Shown here one piece after another: positions 41,614-51,754 of a DNA stretch of 64,000 nt; position 1 is the stretch's first letter, and the number at the start of each line of letters is the position of its first letter. Below the pieces are notes generated by a model, which saw only the letters and a list, made by a program, of their open reading frames with translations, was not told the origin of the DNA and did no database searches. Made by a program: the position numbers and the translations under genes. This DNA comes from Auanema rhodensis. Taxonomy: Eukaryota > Nematoda > Chromadorea > Rhabditida > Rhabditidae. The stretch spans positions 14,461,638 to 14,525,637 of the forward strand of contig OZ059900.1 of assembly GCA_964057225.1 (NCBI GenBank), written 5' to 3'.

Positions 41614-41999
41614 TGTTCCATACATAACTTATAGAGAAGGCGGTTGACTACCTCAACCGACTTTAGTTTAATCAAATAAAATAAGAAACTAGAATTCGAA
41701 AGCTTTTTAGAAAAGATTCCACGGAATAAGGTGGAACGTAATTCTTTTTATACAAATTCATTCACTTTTTACATTCTATAGTTTGCTATATAAACCCGTA
41801 GAAAACACACTAAAGGAGATCTTCTATCATGTAGTTTTAGACTTTAACTTTACTTGTTTGTAGTTTATAACATTTCCTATTGTAGTTTTCTCTATATAAT
41901 AAAACGGTTGCTAATTTAACTACTTGTTGAACAATGAAACCCTTGCACAAAATCCATCTGAAAACCCTAGTCGGAACCGTAGGGCAATCAAATGGAACG
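41614..41999 (+). mobile_element. Solo LTR of a Gypsy-class element, copy 2
   Basis: 386 bp with only a few substitutions from copy 1 and the same GTCT duplication at the same unit position (41610-41613, 42000-42003). Because the flanking units also match those of copy 1, this is one insertion copied by array duplication rather than a second integration. TATA-like box at 41786-41795. Confidence 0.9.
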
Positions 42000-42296
42000 G
42001 TCTCTAACATATATTGATTTATGGCCTACTTTACTCAAAGAGCTAATTGAAGTTTGGTTTTAAAATGAACAATTGATTAAAGCTGACGTTCCGTTTTTTT
42101 TCATCGTAATTGAGATAGAACATTTAAATTAAATAGAAATGTTTAAAAATTTAGAAAAAAACACAAGCTCAAATCACTTTTGAAAAAACAGAAAGTTTAA
42201 AACAACCTTTTTTCTAATAATTATCGTTTTTCCGACTTTTTGAAGAAAACAAAAATAGCATAACATTCAATAACGATGAATCAGAACAAAAACATT

Positions 42297-42368
42297 CTCC
42301 CCGGCCGGGAATTGAACCCGGGTCTCGCATGTGACAGACGCGGATACTCACCACTATACTACCGAGGA
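42297..42368 (-). tRNA. tRNA-Asp(GTC), class Y
   Basis: Consensus gene body. Confidence 0.96.
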
Positions 42369-42734
42369 TTGAATTTGCACTTAGAAACTTTCATTAAGAG
42401 TGTGAGTTTGAATTAAAGTAGAAAAATGAAACACTGTCTCTAACATATCTTGATTTATGGCCTACTTTACTCAAAGAGCTAATTGAAGTTTGGTGTTACA
42501 ATGAACAATTGATTAACGCTGACGTTCCATTTTTTTTCATCGTAATTGAGATAGAATACTTAAATTGAATGGTAATGTTTAAAAATTTAGAAAATATCAC
42601 AAGCTCAAATCATTTTTGAAAAAACAGAAAGTTTAAAATAACCTTTTTTCTAATAATTATCTTTTCAATTCGACTTTTGGAAGAAAACAAAAATAGCATA
42701 ACATTCAATAACGATGAATCAGAACAAAAACATT

Positions 42735-42806
42735 CTCCCCGGCCGGGAATTGAACCCGGGTCTCGCATGTGACAGACGCGGATACTCACCACTATACTAC
42801 CGAGGA
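42735..42806 (-). tRNA. tRNA-Asp(GTC), class C
   Basis: Consensus gene body; its upstream region is interrupted by BEL-3 after 41 bp. Confidence 0.96.
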
Positions 42807-42847
42807 TTGAATTTGCACTTAGAAACTTTCATTAAGAGTGTGAGTTT

Positions 42848-43196
42848 TGTCGCGATAAGCGAGTGAGTTTGTATAAATTTTATCTTCAACAATTGTTTTA
42901 TTTGTCTCTCCTGTTCTCTCCCTCTCTCTCTCTCTTTCTCTCCTCTTTCTTCTTTCTTGTAACTTCCTAAGTAATTTTTATCCATACCACATGTTGTGTT
43001 ATACATGTGGCATGACTAACTCTTTGTTTCAGGCTGACGACCGCCCACGAGAAGAGATCAGTCTTACATTTTCAACGTTCGCAGTCAGTGATTTTATTCC
43101 GTGCTTGTCTTGTTAATTCATCAATAAACCCTTTTCTACATATTCGCTTTGTGTTTTACTTCCAACCATACTATACACTTGTGGTATAACGCCACA
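42848..43196 (+). repeat. BEL-3 5' LTR
   Basis: Begins TGTCGCG and ends GCCACA. It has TATAAAT at 42872-42878, a CT-rich tract after it, a TTTGTTTCAG acceptor-like site at 43023-43032 and AATAAA at 43123-43128. The ends agree well with the 3' LTR; the middle does not. Confidence 0.9.
43023..43032 (+). promoter_or_regulatory. Splice-acceptor-like site in the BEL-3 5' LTR
   Basis: TTTGTTTCAG fits the nematode 3' splice consensus. The 3' LTR has TTTATTTCAG at the matching place (52435-52444) although neighbouring bases are unlike. It may be used for trans- or cis-splicing of element RNA. Confidence 0.4.
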
Positions 43197-43199
43197 AAT

Positions 43200-43211
43200 T
43201 GGTGCATCGGC
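43200..43211 (+). other. BEL-3 primer-binding site, tRNA-Gly
   Basis: TGGTGCATCGGC, three bases after the LTR, is complementary to the last 12 bases (with CCA) of a typical eukaryotic tRNA-Gly(GCC). Confidence 0.7.
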
Positions 43212-43484
43212 TAGTTTAGATCTTAGCCGCTTTAAGTCCCGCGTGGCAGGTGAGATACAACTCGAACCAAGCGTGTTTGAGCAAAAAACATACTTAATAA
43301 AAATCGTGGCGATCATAAGTCCACGTCAAGTCACACCAAACAGACTTGAACAATAAGCAAACTCTGAAATTAGAAACAGAGGTTTCAATTTCCTTACGTT
43401 CACATATACTGTGATCACCAAACAAACAAAGAAAAAAGAAAACAAAAAAGGAATATAAGCATTATTCCTACATCTACAACAAAA
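43212..43484 (+). other. BEL-3 leader, noncoding
   Basis: 273 bp between primer site and the first Met, becoming A-rich near the start codon. No other gene is seen. Confidence 0.6.
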
Positions 43485-46400
43485 ATGTCACTCCTTTTTG
43501 TCAATCATATCAAACAATCTAACCAGTTTCTTGGAGAACTGCTTACACGATACGAGATGGAAGTGAAGGACCTTCCTGGTATTCTGGTAGATTGCGACTT
43601 CCACACTGAGGAAGAAGAGGAAACCCTCTCTTGCCTTATCATTCGTTGGACAAAAGTCCAACACCAATTCAAAGAATCGTTGAAAAATCATCAAGATAAC
43701 GAGAAAAAATTCCAAAAATTTTACGAAGCATCAGACAAAACGCTTCGTAAAGCATTAGACGAACAGTACATCGCCTTCACATCCGATGAAGACTTTGAAC
43801 CCAACATTAAAAAGGTTCAAAACGCCATTATTGAGCTTGACGAACACATCATGAAAGCCGAACGCATACTTAGAAAGCTGAGAAAAACGCTTCATAAGAA
43901 TGAATCTGAGCACAACAGCAATTGCTCAACAGAAAACAATGAAACAGAAAACAAATCGAATGATCAATTTCTGGAAATTATCAAGTCATTCCTACACATC
44001 CAACAAACTAGCATCCAAAAACCAGCGATGTCGCTACCTACATTTGATGGCAAACCAGAGAACTTCAAATCATTCTGGGGCCGTTTTGATAGACTTGTTC
44101 ATGATAATGAACAGTTTACAACCTTAGAAAAGGTAAACCTACTCTGTGAAAGCCTCAAAGGCGATTCACAAATAGCAATCAGAGGAATAGAACCCTCTGC
44201 TCAAAATTATGAGCTCATGCGTGAAGCATTAGTTTCTGAATTTGGAGACTATTCGTCGGATATCAATTCTCTTTTAACACAACTACGTAATTTGAGATTT
44301 GCAAGCAATAATGCAAAATCATGTAAAGAAACATTTGGGGAAACCAAGGCACTTATCAGGCAAATTGAAGCAGCCGGAGCTACAGTATCCCGCGAAATGT
44401 GTACCGCGATGATTCTCAACAAATTCCCATACCACATCGTGGAAGACATTCTAATTTATCCAAACAACTACCATTCCACTAAAGAAATGCTGACAGCTGT
44501 AGACCACAAAATCTATTCCCTTTTTCTAAAAGAACAAACAAGAAATAGTCATGAACAAAAGTTTCGAAATCACAAAGAGAATGTCACATCTGTAGCACAT
44601 AAAGAAAACTCCGTAGAACAACGGAAAACCCAAACTTGGCCATGTGTTTTCTGCGACTCATCCGAACATCGCTTTTATCATTGCACCACATTTGAAACAC
44701 CAGAGAAAAGAAGACACCGCATCCGCGGAAAGGCCATCTGTTGGATTTGTTTTTCCGAGAAACACAAAAGTTCCGAATGCAGAAAACAAAAATGTCGAAA
44801 TTGCCAAGGAGACCATAATTCCTCCTTGTGCTCACAAGGAAGAAACAACGTGCAAAATATCCAAAAAGATAAAGAAACTTCTACAATTAAAAAAGATCAG
44901 GCTTTACTGATCACCACAGAAGAATCATTGAATAAAAAAACAACAGATTATAAACCAGAATCTGACACTAATCAAATTCCTACTGAGGCACTCAATGCAC
45001 CAGTATCACTTAATCACATTGCCGACACCCATAATATTGAAGAAAGTCAAGTAATATTACGCACAGCAATGGCAAACATATACAATCACAATAGTAAAAA
45101 ATATGAGCAAGTACGCATGCTCATAGACGAAGGATCTATGAGATCGTTTATATCTAAGGACTTATCCACTAAGTTAGGATTGCCCATCCTTGGTTCTCAA
45201 AAGAAAACCTTTTACGGTATTGGAGCATTGTCCGAAACGCACGAAGTTCAGGACGTAAAGGTAATTATTGGAACCTCAAGTGGATCCCTTATCGTAACAA
45301 AACTATTCACCAAACCCATGTTAACCACACCCATACGTTGTCCAAAACTATCTAAAGAAGACTTGAAATTTATAAAGACAAGAAAAATAAAATTAGCCAA
45401 TCCACAAACAAACGGAGAATTATTTACTCCGGATATACTGATAGGTATGGATAGATACAAACTGTTCATGCATTTAAACGAAGAAACCGAACTCCCCTCA
45501 CGTATGAGATTGAAAAATTCGGTATTCTGCCACATAATACATGGAGAAGCTCCTCTTCCCGATGATAATACACAACAAGAAGTAATATTATGCTCTACAG
45601 TAGAAGAAATAACAAAAGAAACCTCTCATAAAGAACTCCTCACTAATCTGTTTGAACTGGATTCTATCGGCATCAATACAGAAAATGCCAACGCAGACCG
45701 CACTATTGATTATTATGAAGAATACTCAAAAGATATAAAAATTGAGAACAACCGTATTATTGCACCGTTCCCGTTAAAAAATAACTTCAAAAATCTTAAA
45801 AACAACAAAATGCCCGCGTACCATAGATTCGTATCCCTATGGCGAAAGTTACTGCACAATCCAGAAATGCTCTCACACTATACTACAACCATTGAAAGTT
45901 ACCTCAAAGATAACATTGTCGAACAAATTCCCAACAATCACCAGGACCCTTTAGAGTTTTATATGCCCCACCATGGGGTTTGGAAGCCCAGCAAGGCTAA
46001 CCCTCTCAGAATCGTTTTTGACGCCTCCGCTAAACAGAAAGACAGCCCATCGTTGAATGAGATAATACACACAGGACGATCATTTATCACATATATACAC
46101 GACATCATGATCTCCTGCAGAACAAGACCAATATTAATAACATGCGATATCAAAGCCGCATTTTTACAAATACAACTGACAGAGAATCACAAAAATCTAT
46201 GCAAATTCTTTTGGATAAAAAACAAAGAATACCCAATATCTCACAACAATATCATAACCCTTCGATTCAACAGATTACCGTTCGGTATCACTGCATCCCC
46301 CAGCGTATTGAACATGGGCATAAAATGGTTCTTAGAATCAAAAGTAGACAACCCATTAGCTATGGAAATACTGAACAACTTATACGTTGACAATATCATT

Positions 46401-49400
46401 CTTACAGCAAATACAACAGCAGAAGCTATAACGAAATGTAAAGAAACCCAAAAACTATTCACAGAAATAAACATGCATGTTCGCGAATTCTTGTCAAACG
46501 ATGAACAAGTAATACAGAACCTTCCTGAAGAAGACAGATATCCGAACATGACAACCAAAATACTTGGCATATCTTTTAATAAAGAACATGACTCTTTCAT
46601 TATCCCAATAAAAATAACAACGACTCACACAAGTTACACCAAGAGAATTCTACTCAGTCAGCTACACTCAATATTTGATCCCATTGGATTAGCAGCACCA
46701 TTACTGTTACCTCTCAAACTTATCTTGCGAGAAATCATAAACACAAAATTATCATGGGACCAACCCATTGAATCAGATAATATCAAACAATGGGAACAAC
46801 ATATTAATCACATTAACAATCAGCAATTGACCATGAAAAGATATTTTAAATTCTCTGAACATAAAACACAGTTATGGGTCTTTGCTGACGCAAGCAACCA
46901 AGCCATGGCCGCATGTTCATATTTCCAAACAAACGAGCAGATTAGTTCTCTGCTCAACGGTAAATCCCGCATAGCACCCAAAAATAAGACCACAATTCCT
47001 CGATTAGAATTATTAGCCATCCGCTTAGCAGTACGAATGGCATTAGCTATTGTAACCATATGCCCGAAAGTGGCAAAAGTCAACATTGTAAGCGATAGCA
47101 ACATCGCGCTATCATGGATTATTTCTCTAAAATCCCTCCCACTGTTCATTAAAAATCAAACAAACATTATAAATAAACAGCTACACCAAATCAAACAAGT
47201 ATGTTGCAATGTAGAATTACATCATGTACAAACCTCGTACAATACTGCAGACATCGGATCCCGAGGTGCAGACATCGAGAAACTACAAGATTCCGACTGG
47301 ATAAAGGGTCCACATTGGTTAACTAAACTTTCCGCTCATAACCCTCTGACATCATTCGGCTCGCCTAAGAACTCTAACAGGAATAACGCAGAATCAGAAT
47401 CGGAACATCACAATGTGGTCCACATAATTATAGACAATCTTCCAACCGATGATATTTGGAACATTCGTGAAAACTATGATGATGTGATCAAAACAATGAC
47501 AACCGTAGGAAAATTATTCAAAAAATGGTTTCTTAAAGTCCATCCTAACAACGCCAACAAGTTGCAAAAAATAAAACATCTCACATCAACAGACACGAAT
47601 ACTGTTGAAGACATCAACATAATTGAAAAAATTTTGATCAGTAACAGCCAATCTAATATGAGCCTCGATGAGCTACAGCAAAGAAATATAAATTTAAAAT
47701 TCTTCAAAGATACATGGGACATTTATCGCGTAAGAAGTCGTTTACAAAATACTCTTCTTCCCGAAGAGACAAAAAACCCTATATTCCTTCTCAAAACAAA
47801 CCCCATAGTTAAAAAACTGATCAACAAAATACACAAAGATAATAATCATCAAGGCAAAAATTTCACGCTTATTCAACTCAGACAAAAGTTCTATATACCA
47901 AAAATAACCGGAGTCATTAAGCAAACATTGAAAAACTGTGTGACATGTAAAAGATTTCAATCACATCCTTATGAATTACCAGATATGCCATCGCTACCAA
48001 AAGACAGAGTAATTCTTACAAGAGCATTCTTTTCAACAGGGTGTGATCTTATGGGCCCCTTCACCCTTCGAAATGGGTCTAAAGTCCATATTTGTCTGTT
48101 TACATGCATGACAACTAGAGCGGTTCACTTAGAGGTAGTCACCAATCAATCCACAGTTGCCTTTATGAATGCATTTAATAGATTTATTTCACGCAGAGGT
48201 ACTCCAGAAATTATGCGCAGTGACTGCGCAGGAAACTTTATTCTGAGCTCAAAAATATTAGAAACCCTTGAAAAAACCTCGGATTACAATGAAAGTAGCA
48301 TACTAAACACATTAGCTCAAAGAAAAATTAAATGGATATACAACACTCCGCTATCTCCTTGGAAAGGAGGTTGTTGGGAACGCTTAGTAGGTGTCACCAA
48401 ATCATCCCTCAAAAAATGCTTCGTTCCTAGTCAAATGTCACTAGATGATTTACACACAGCTATTGTAAAAATAGAAGCCATAATTAATACACGCCCACTC
48501 ACTCATCCACACCCAGATAATTTAGATGCTTTACCCATAAGACCAATTGATTTTTTAACATCAGCAATAAAGTTTTCATTACCAGAAAACAATGATAACA
48601 CTCATATATTCGATATTCACAGCGATATCCAAACGATTCAATCGACAGAACAAGCGCTAGAAGCTCTTCAGTTATCAGAAGACTCAGCGTCTAAATTCTG
48701 GACACGTTTCCAGGAGGAGTATCTAACTAGTTTAAAAGACATTTTCAAACATAAAAACAAGAGAAAAAATCACACAAATCTCTTTCCTCACAAGGATGAA
48801 ATAGTAATAATACAAAACGACATGTCGCCACGAGGAACATGGAAACTAGGTCGCATTATTGAAACAATTACCAGTTCAGATGGCAACATACGTTCAGCAA
48901 AAGTTGCAACAAGCAACGGAAACATAATTACTCGATCCATCAATCAGCTCTATCCACTAGAGATAAGATGCAACACTAGCAACAACAAAATCATAGAAGA
49001 CAACTCACACATAGTCCAAGAAAATAATAGCTCAACAGATAGAATAGCACATACTGATACCGTATTAGACAACATACACTCCGATCATCATATAGAACAT
49101 ACAGATGAAACAATACATGAGAACAATAACATAAATGATAGCAACCATAATTACGATATTGCATATGAATCAGACAACTCTCAACATGATAATACATACA
49201 CTCCAGAAACAGAGAATAATGAGGATGCAACAAACGATCGACCTCAAAATAAAACAAAACCATCATCAGTGAAAACAGCAAAATATACAGAACAAGATGA
49301 GGTCACTGAGAAGGAAAATATAAAAGCCTTCCCACTAAAAATGTCCTATGCCACACACCAAAGAAAAAATAAAATAAACCCAAAAATAGCAGCTGACATA

Positions 49401-51413
49401 ATGAAAGCCCTTTCATTACCAATTATAATTACTTCGACGTATGCCGAAGAAATCAATAGTTGCAAGGACTCTAACATGTTCACCACAAAACTTATAGCGA
49501 ATCCTCATTGCTCCCCAGAAATGGCAACATGGACAGTGATAATAACCATTATGGCAGTTACCCTCATAGTCTCTTGTCTATGCCGCATGGGTTACAGCCA
49601 ATATAGATATAAGACATGGTCCAGAAACACTCAAACCATGCTCAACATCATGAAATTAAAACATAAAACAATCTCCGAACAAGAAGATCATGAAACTGAT
49701 CAAAAAATAACAGAAGACCACAATGATACGTTGCAATTAAAACAAACGAACACACAAGACGCTAATATTGTGGATCATGAAACCTTTCAAAAGCATATTT
49801 ACCCTATTTTAAACCATACGAGAAAGCCACCAAAATTCTCTCTCTTTACTAGAGGGTCGCAAACATCTTTACCATCGTTACTGGCAATCATCTTGGCTTT
49901 ATGTATTGGAAGCTGCAGTTCATGTTCCGATGTTCATGTTCAACACTTCGTTAACATACGATGCGATGACAACTTAGCTTGTTATCACGAATACAGTCAA
50001 GATATCATATTTTCTCCCGGAACAAAACAATTATGCATTACCATAACGCATTCTAATCATGAAATTGGTCAATTTAAAATAACTAAACTATATACTGAAC
50101 ATGTCTGCCAGAAGAATACTAGATACTTCACTAGACAGACAACCGTCAACATATTGAGCATATTACGATGCCGTCACCGGGGCTCGTGTGACGGAACATG
50201 TGAAACTAACTCGCTTCATAATAAAATCGAGGAACTACAACCATATACGTTCCCTTCACAATCAGGTTGCTTCACATCGTCAGCAAGATTTTACACATGT
50301 CCTATGATTTGGACAGATCCGTGCCTTTTCTACAAAATAGAGCATATACCCGTCACTGAGGAAGTATACGAAGTCTATACTTGTGATAGTTGGTCCACCC
50401 AAACCGTATTTAATATAGAAACAACATTACTCCAGCAGAAAAATAATTACAATATCACTCTACAACCTTACACGAAAAATCGTGAACAACTTTTCAATAT
50501 AACAACGTTATCACAATCACAACCTCCTCCAGAAATGTACACAAAATTATTTTTTTCCTCCAAAGAAAACACGTACATTACGGATATACACACAAAGGGA
50601 ATAATTCAATGTGGAACAGAGGAAGCCGCATTAAAACATTTTAATAACTGTACAGTATCCTCATTCTGCCCTTGCACATTCAATAGATTTGATGACATAA
50701 AATGTAGGTGTGATACCCCTACTTTTGAAAAAATGTCCAATACATCAGACATAAAATCTCCTAACCAAAACTTTAAAACTAAAGATAACACGTTATCATT
50801 CTCTACGAATTTAGACGAAAATTTAGTTACGGTCGATTCATCCCTATTCTTAAACTCAGTGATCTTCTCCAACAATTTGCCTTGCGCACCTGCCCTGACA
50901 AAACTATCAGGTTGCTACTCCTGCGGGCAGGGTGCATTCGCAGAATTCCAATGCCTTACGGCAGAAGAAACATGGATTTCTATCGAATGTCAAAAAGAAG
51001 TATTCATGATAAAATGCTCTCCAAAAGTAGCAATCACAAAAGTAACAATGAAAAGAGAAAATTCTCAGATTGATGAATTATGCTACACCACATGCGACAA
51101 TAAAAAAATTAAGATCATTATTAAAGGAATATTACATCACATAGCAAGCATAGATGAAATAAACGAAAGTGACTCAAGTAAGGGTACAGAATCCAAATCC
51201 ATTGACTTTGCTCCAATCTTCAAGTTAATTTTATCAAAGTTGGGAATCATATTGATAGGCGTTGCAATAACCGCCACCATAGGATATGTGGCATGTACAC
51301 CCATCATGTACTGTGTAGTTTTGAATACAGTCTTAACCACACAATGGATAGCTACCAGGATATTCACACTGTGGATAAAATCAAAAGCCTTATTTCGGGA
51401 TCAAAGATTTTAA
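43485..51413 (+). CDS. BEL-3 Gag-Pol-Env polyprotein
   Basis: An open frame of 2642 codons; the first Met follows an A-rich leader. Order: coiled-coil Gag N-terminus; capsid-like part about 180-350; three zinc-knuckle-like motifs about 388-450; protease-like segment with D548-E549-G550 where D-S/T-G is usual; RT with YVDN at 967-970; RNase H about 1128-1212; integrase zinc domain about 1444-1491 with catalytic D1521, D1580, E1632; His/Asn/Asp-rich linker about 1830-1950; then env. Env begins with a signal-like segment near 1970, a very short luminal part and a transmembrane helix at about 2012-2033, then a second signal sequence at about 2126-2145. The Cys-rich Gc-like ectodomain ends at a transmembrane helix near 2575-2614. 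The fusion-loop region (about 2260-2286) keeps CLFYK but lacks the GGIGCGC run of BEL-2. The Gn-like part is reduced compared with BEL-2, and there is no long C-terminal tail. Frames appear intact despite the rearranged LTRs. Confidence 0.93.
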   Translation: MSLLFVNHIKQSNQFLGELLTRYEMEVKDLPGILVDCDFHTEEEEETLSCLIIRWTKVQHQFKESLKNHQDNEKKFQKFYEASDKTLRKALDEQYIAFTSDEDFEPNIKKVQNAIIELDEHIMKAERILRKLRKTLHKNESEHNSNCSTENNETENKSNDQFLEIIKSFLHIQQTSIQKPAMSLPTFDGKPENFKSFWGRFDRLVHDNEQFTTLEKVNLLCESLKGDSQIAIRGIEPSAQNYELMREALVSEFGDYSSDINSLLTQLRNLRFASNNAKSCKETFGETKALIRQIEAAGATVSREMCTAMILNKFPYHIVEDILIYPNNYHSTKEMLTAVDHKIYSLFLKEQTRNSHEQKFRNHKENVTSVAHKENSVEQRKTQTWPCVFCDSSEHRFYHCTTFETPEKRRHRIRGKAICWICFSEKHKSSECRKQKCRNCQGDHNSSLCSQGRNNVQNIQKDKETSTIKKDQALLITTEESLNKKTTDYKPESDTNQIPTEALNAPVSLNHIADTHNIEESQVILRTAMANIYNHNSKKYEQVRMLIDEGSMRSFISKDLSTKLGLPILGSQKKTFYGIGALSETHEVQDVKVIIGTSSGSLIVTKLFTKPMLTTPIRCPKLSKEDLKFIKTRKIKLANPQTNGELFTPDILIGMDRYKLFMHLNEETELPSRMRLKNSVFCHIIHGEAPLPDDNTQQEVILCSTVEEITKETSHKELLTNLFELDSIGINTENANADRTIDYYEEYSKDIKIENNRIIAPFPLKNNFKNLKNNKMPAYHRFVSLWRKLLHNPEMLSHYTTTIESYLKDNIVEQIPNNHQDPLEFYMPHHGVWKPSKANPLRIVFDASAKQKDSPSLNEIIHTGRSFITYIHDIMISCRTRPILITCDIKAAFLQIQLTENHKNLCKFFWIKNKEYPISHNNIITLRFNRLPFGITASPSVLNMGIKWFLESKVDNPLAMEILNNLYVDNIILTANTTAEAITKCKETQKLFTEINMHVREFLSNDEQVIQNLPEEDRYPNMTTKILGISFNKEHDSFIIPIKITTTHTSYTKRILLSQLHSIFDPIGLAAPLLLPLKLILREIINTKLSWDQPIESDNIKQWEQHINHINNQQLTMKRYFKFSEHKTQLWVFADASNQAMAACSYFQTNEQISSLLNGKSRIAPKNKTTIPRLELLAIRLAVRMALAIVTICPKVAKVNIVSDSNIALSWIISLKSLPLFIKNQTNIINKQLHQIKQVCCNVELHHVQTSYNTADIGSRGADIEKLQDSDWIKGPHWLTKLSAHNPLTSFGSPKNSNRNNAESESEHHNVVHIIIDNLPTDDIWNIRENYDDVIKTMTTVGKLFKKWFLKVHPNNANKLQKIKHLTSTDTNTVEDINIIEKILISNSQSNMSLDELQQRNINLKFFKDTWDIYRVRSRLQNTLLPEETKNPIFLLKTNPIVKKLINKIHKDNNHQGKNFTLIQLRQKFYIPKITGVIKQTLKNCVTCKRFQSHPYELPDMPSLPKDRVILTRAFFSTGCDLMGPFTLRNGSKVHICLFTCMTTRAVHLEVVTNQSTVAFMNAFNRFISRRGTPEIMRSDCAGNFILSSKILETLEKTSDYNESSILNTLAQRKIKWIYNTPLSPWKGGCWERLVGVTKSSLKKCFVPSQMSLDDLHTAIVKIEAIINTRPLTHPHPDNLDALPIRPIDFLTSAIKFSLPENNDNTHIFDIHSDIQTIQSTEQALEALQLSEDSASKFWTRFQEEYLTSLKDIFKHKNKRKNHTNLFPHKDEIVIIQNDMSPRGTWKLGRIIETITSSDGNIRSAKVATSNGNIITRSINQLYPLEIRCNTSNNKIIEDNSHIVQENNSSTDRIAHTDTVLDNIHSDHHIEHTDETIHENNNINDSNHNYDIAYESDNSQHDNTYTPETENNEDATNDRPQNKTKPSSVKTAKYTEQDEVTEKENIKAFPLKMSYATHQRKNKINPKIAADIMKALSLPIIITSTYAEEINSCKDSNMFTTKLIANPHCSPEMATWTVIITIMAVTLIVSCLCRMGYSQYRYKTWSRNTQTMLNIMKLKHKTISEQEDHETDQKITEDHNDTLQLKQTNTQDANIVDHETFQKHIYPILNHTRKPPKFSLFTRGSQTSLPSLLAIILALCIGSCSSCSDVHVQHFVNIRCDDNLACYHEYSQDIIFSPGTKQLCITITHSNHEIGQFKITKLYTEHVCQKNTRYFTRQTTVNILSILRCRHRGSCDGTCETNSLHNKIEELQPYTFPSQSGCFTSSARFYTCPMIWTDPCLFYKIEHIPVTEEVYEVYTCDSWSTQTVFNIETTLLQQKNNYNITLQPYTKNREQLFNITTLSQSQPPPEMYTKLFFSSKENTYITDIHTKGIIQCGTEEAALKHFNNCTVSSFCPCTFNRFDDIKCRCDTPTFEKMSNTSDIKSPNQNFKTKDNTLSFSTNLDENLVTVDSSLFLNSVIFSNNLPCAPALTKLSGCYSCGQGAFAEFQCLTAEETWISIECQKEVFMIKCSPKVAITKVTMKRENSQIDELCYTTCDNKKIKIIIKGILHHIASIDEINESDSSKGTESKSIDFAPIFKLILSKLGIILIGVAITATIGYVACTPIMYCVVLNTVLTTQWIATRIFTLWIKSKALFRDQRF

Positions 51414-51754
51414 AAGCATAAGAGAAGAATTTCTTGTGGAGATAAAATTTAAAATTAAAAATTGAAATAATAATGAAACAAAAGAAAAAGAAAGCATTAT
51501 GTACGAATATAACCATTGTAATAAAACAATATCATTGTTTTTCTTTCTTTTCAATTTATGGTAGTATCAAGTTTCTTTTATCCAACTCAGTTACATAACA
51601 CATAACCTTTTGTACAGGCTCTAAAATTCATTGTATCTGTAACAAGATAACCTAAACACATCATTGTACAATGAACTAATAGATGTTAATCAGCGTTTAA
51701 AGTCCAGATGTGAACATGTATATAAGGATGCAGATCATGTCTTTCCTATAATCC
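51414..51754 (+). other. BEL-3 gap between env and accessory gene, with TATA-like box
   Basis: 341 bp of AT-rich noncoding sequence. TATATAAGG at 51719-51727 lies 28 bp before the accessory start codon, in keeping with a separate promoter or with chance in AT-rich DNA. Confidence 0.4.

Larger units (their letters stand above)
42000..42847 (-). repeat. tRNA-Asp tandem array, segment D (2 genes)
   Basis: Two units after the second solo LTR, duplicates of the units at 34438 and 34876. The segment stops 41 bp upstream of the last tRNA gene, where BEL-3 begins. Confidence 0.97.

Noticed and set aside
41614..41999. Second solo LTR as a fourth independent hotspot insertion
   Set aside because: Same duplication, same flanking variant units as the first copy; explained by block duplication.
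12369..42847. CRISPR-like or satellite interpretation of the tandem repeats
   Set aside because: The unit is 439 bp with a complete tRNA gene and no short repeat/unique spacer pattern; the context is eukaryotic.
43197..43484. A tRNA-Gly 5'-half complement in BEL-3, as in BEL-2
   Set aside because: Looked for in the LTR end and leader; no comparable stretch seen.
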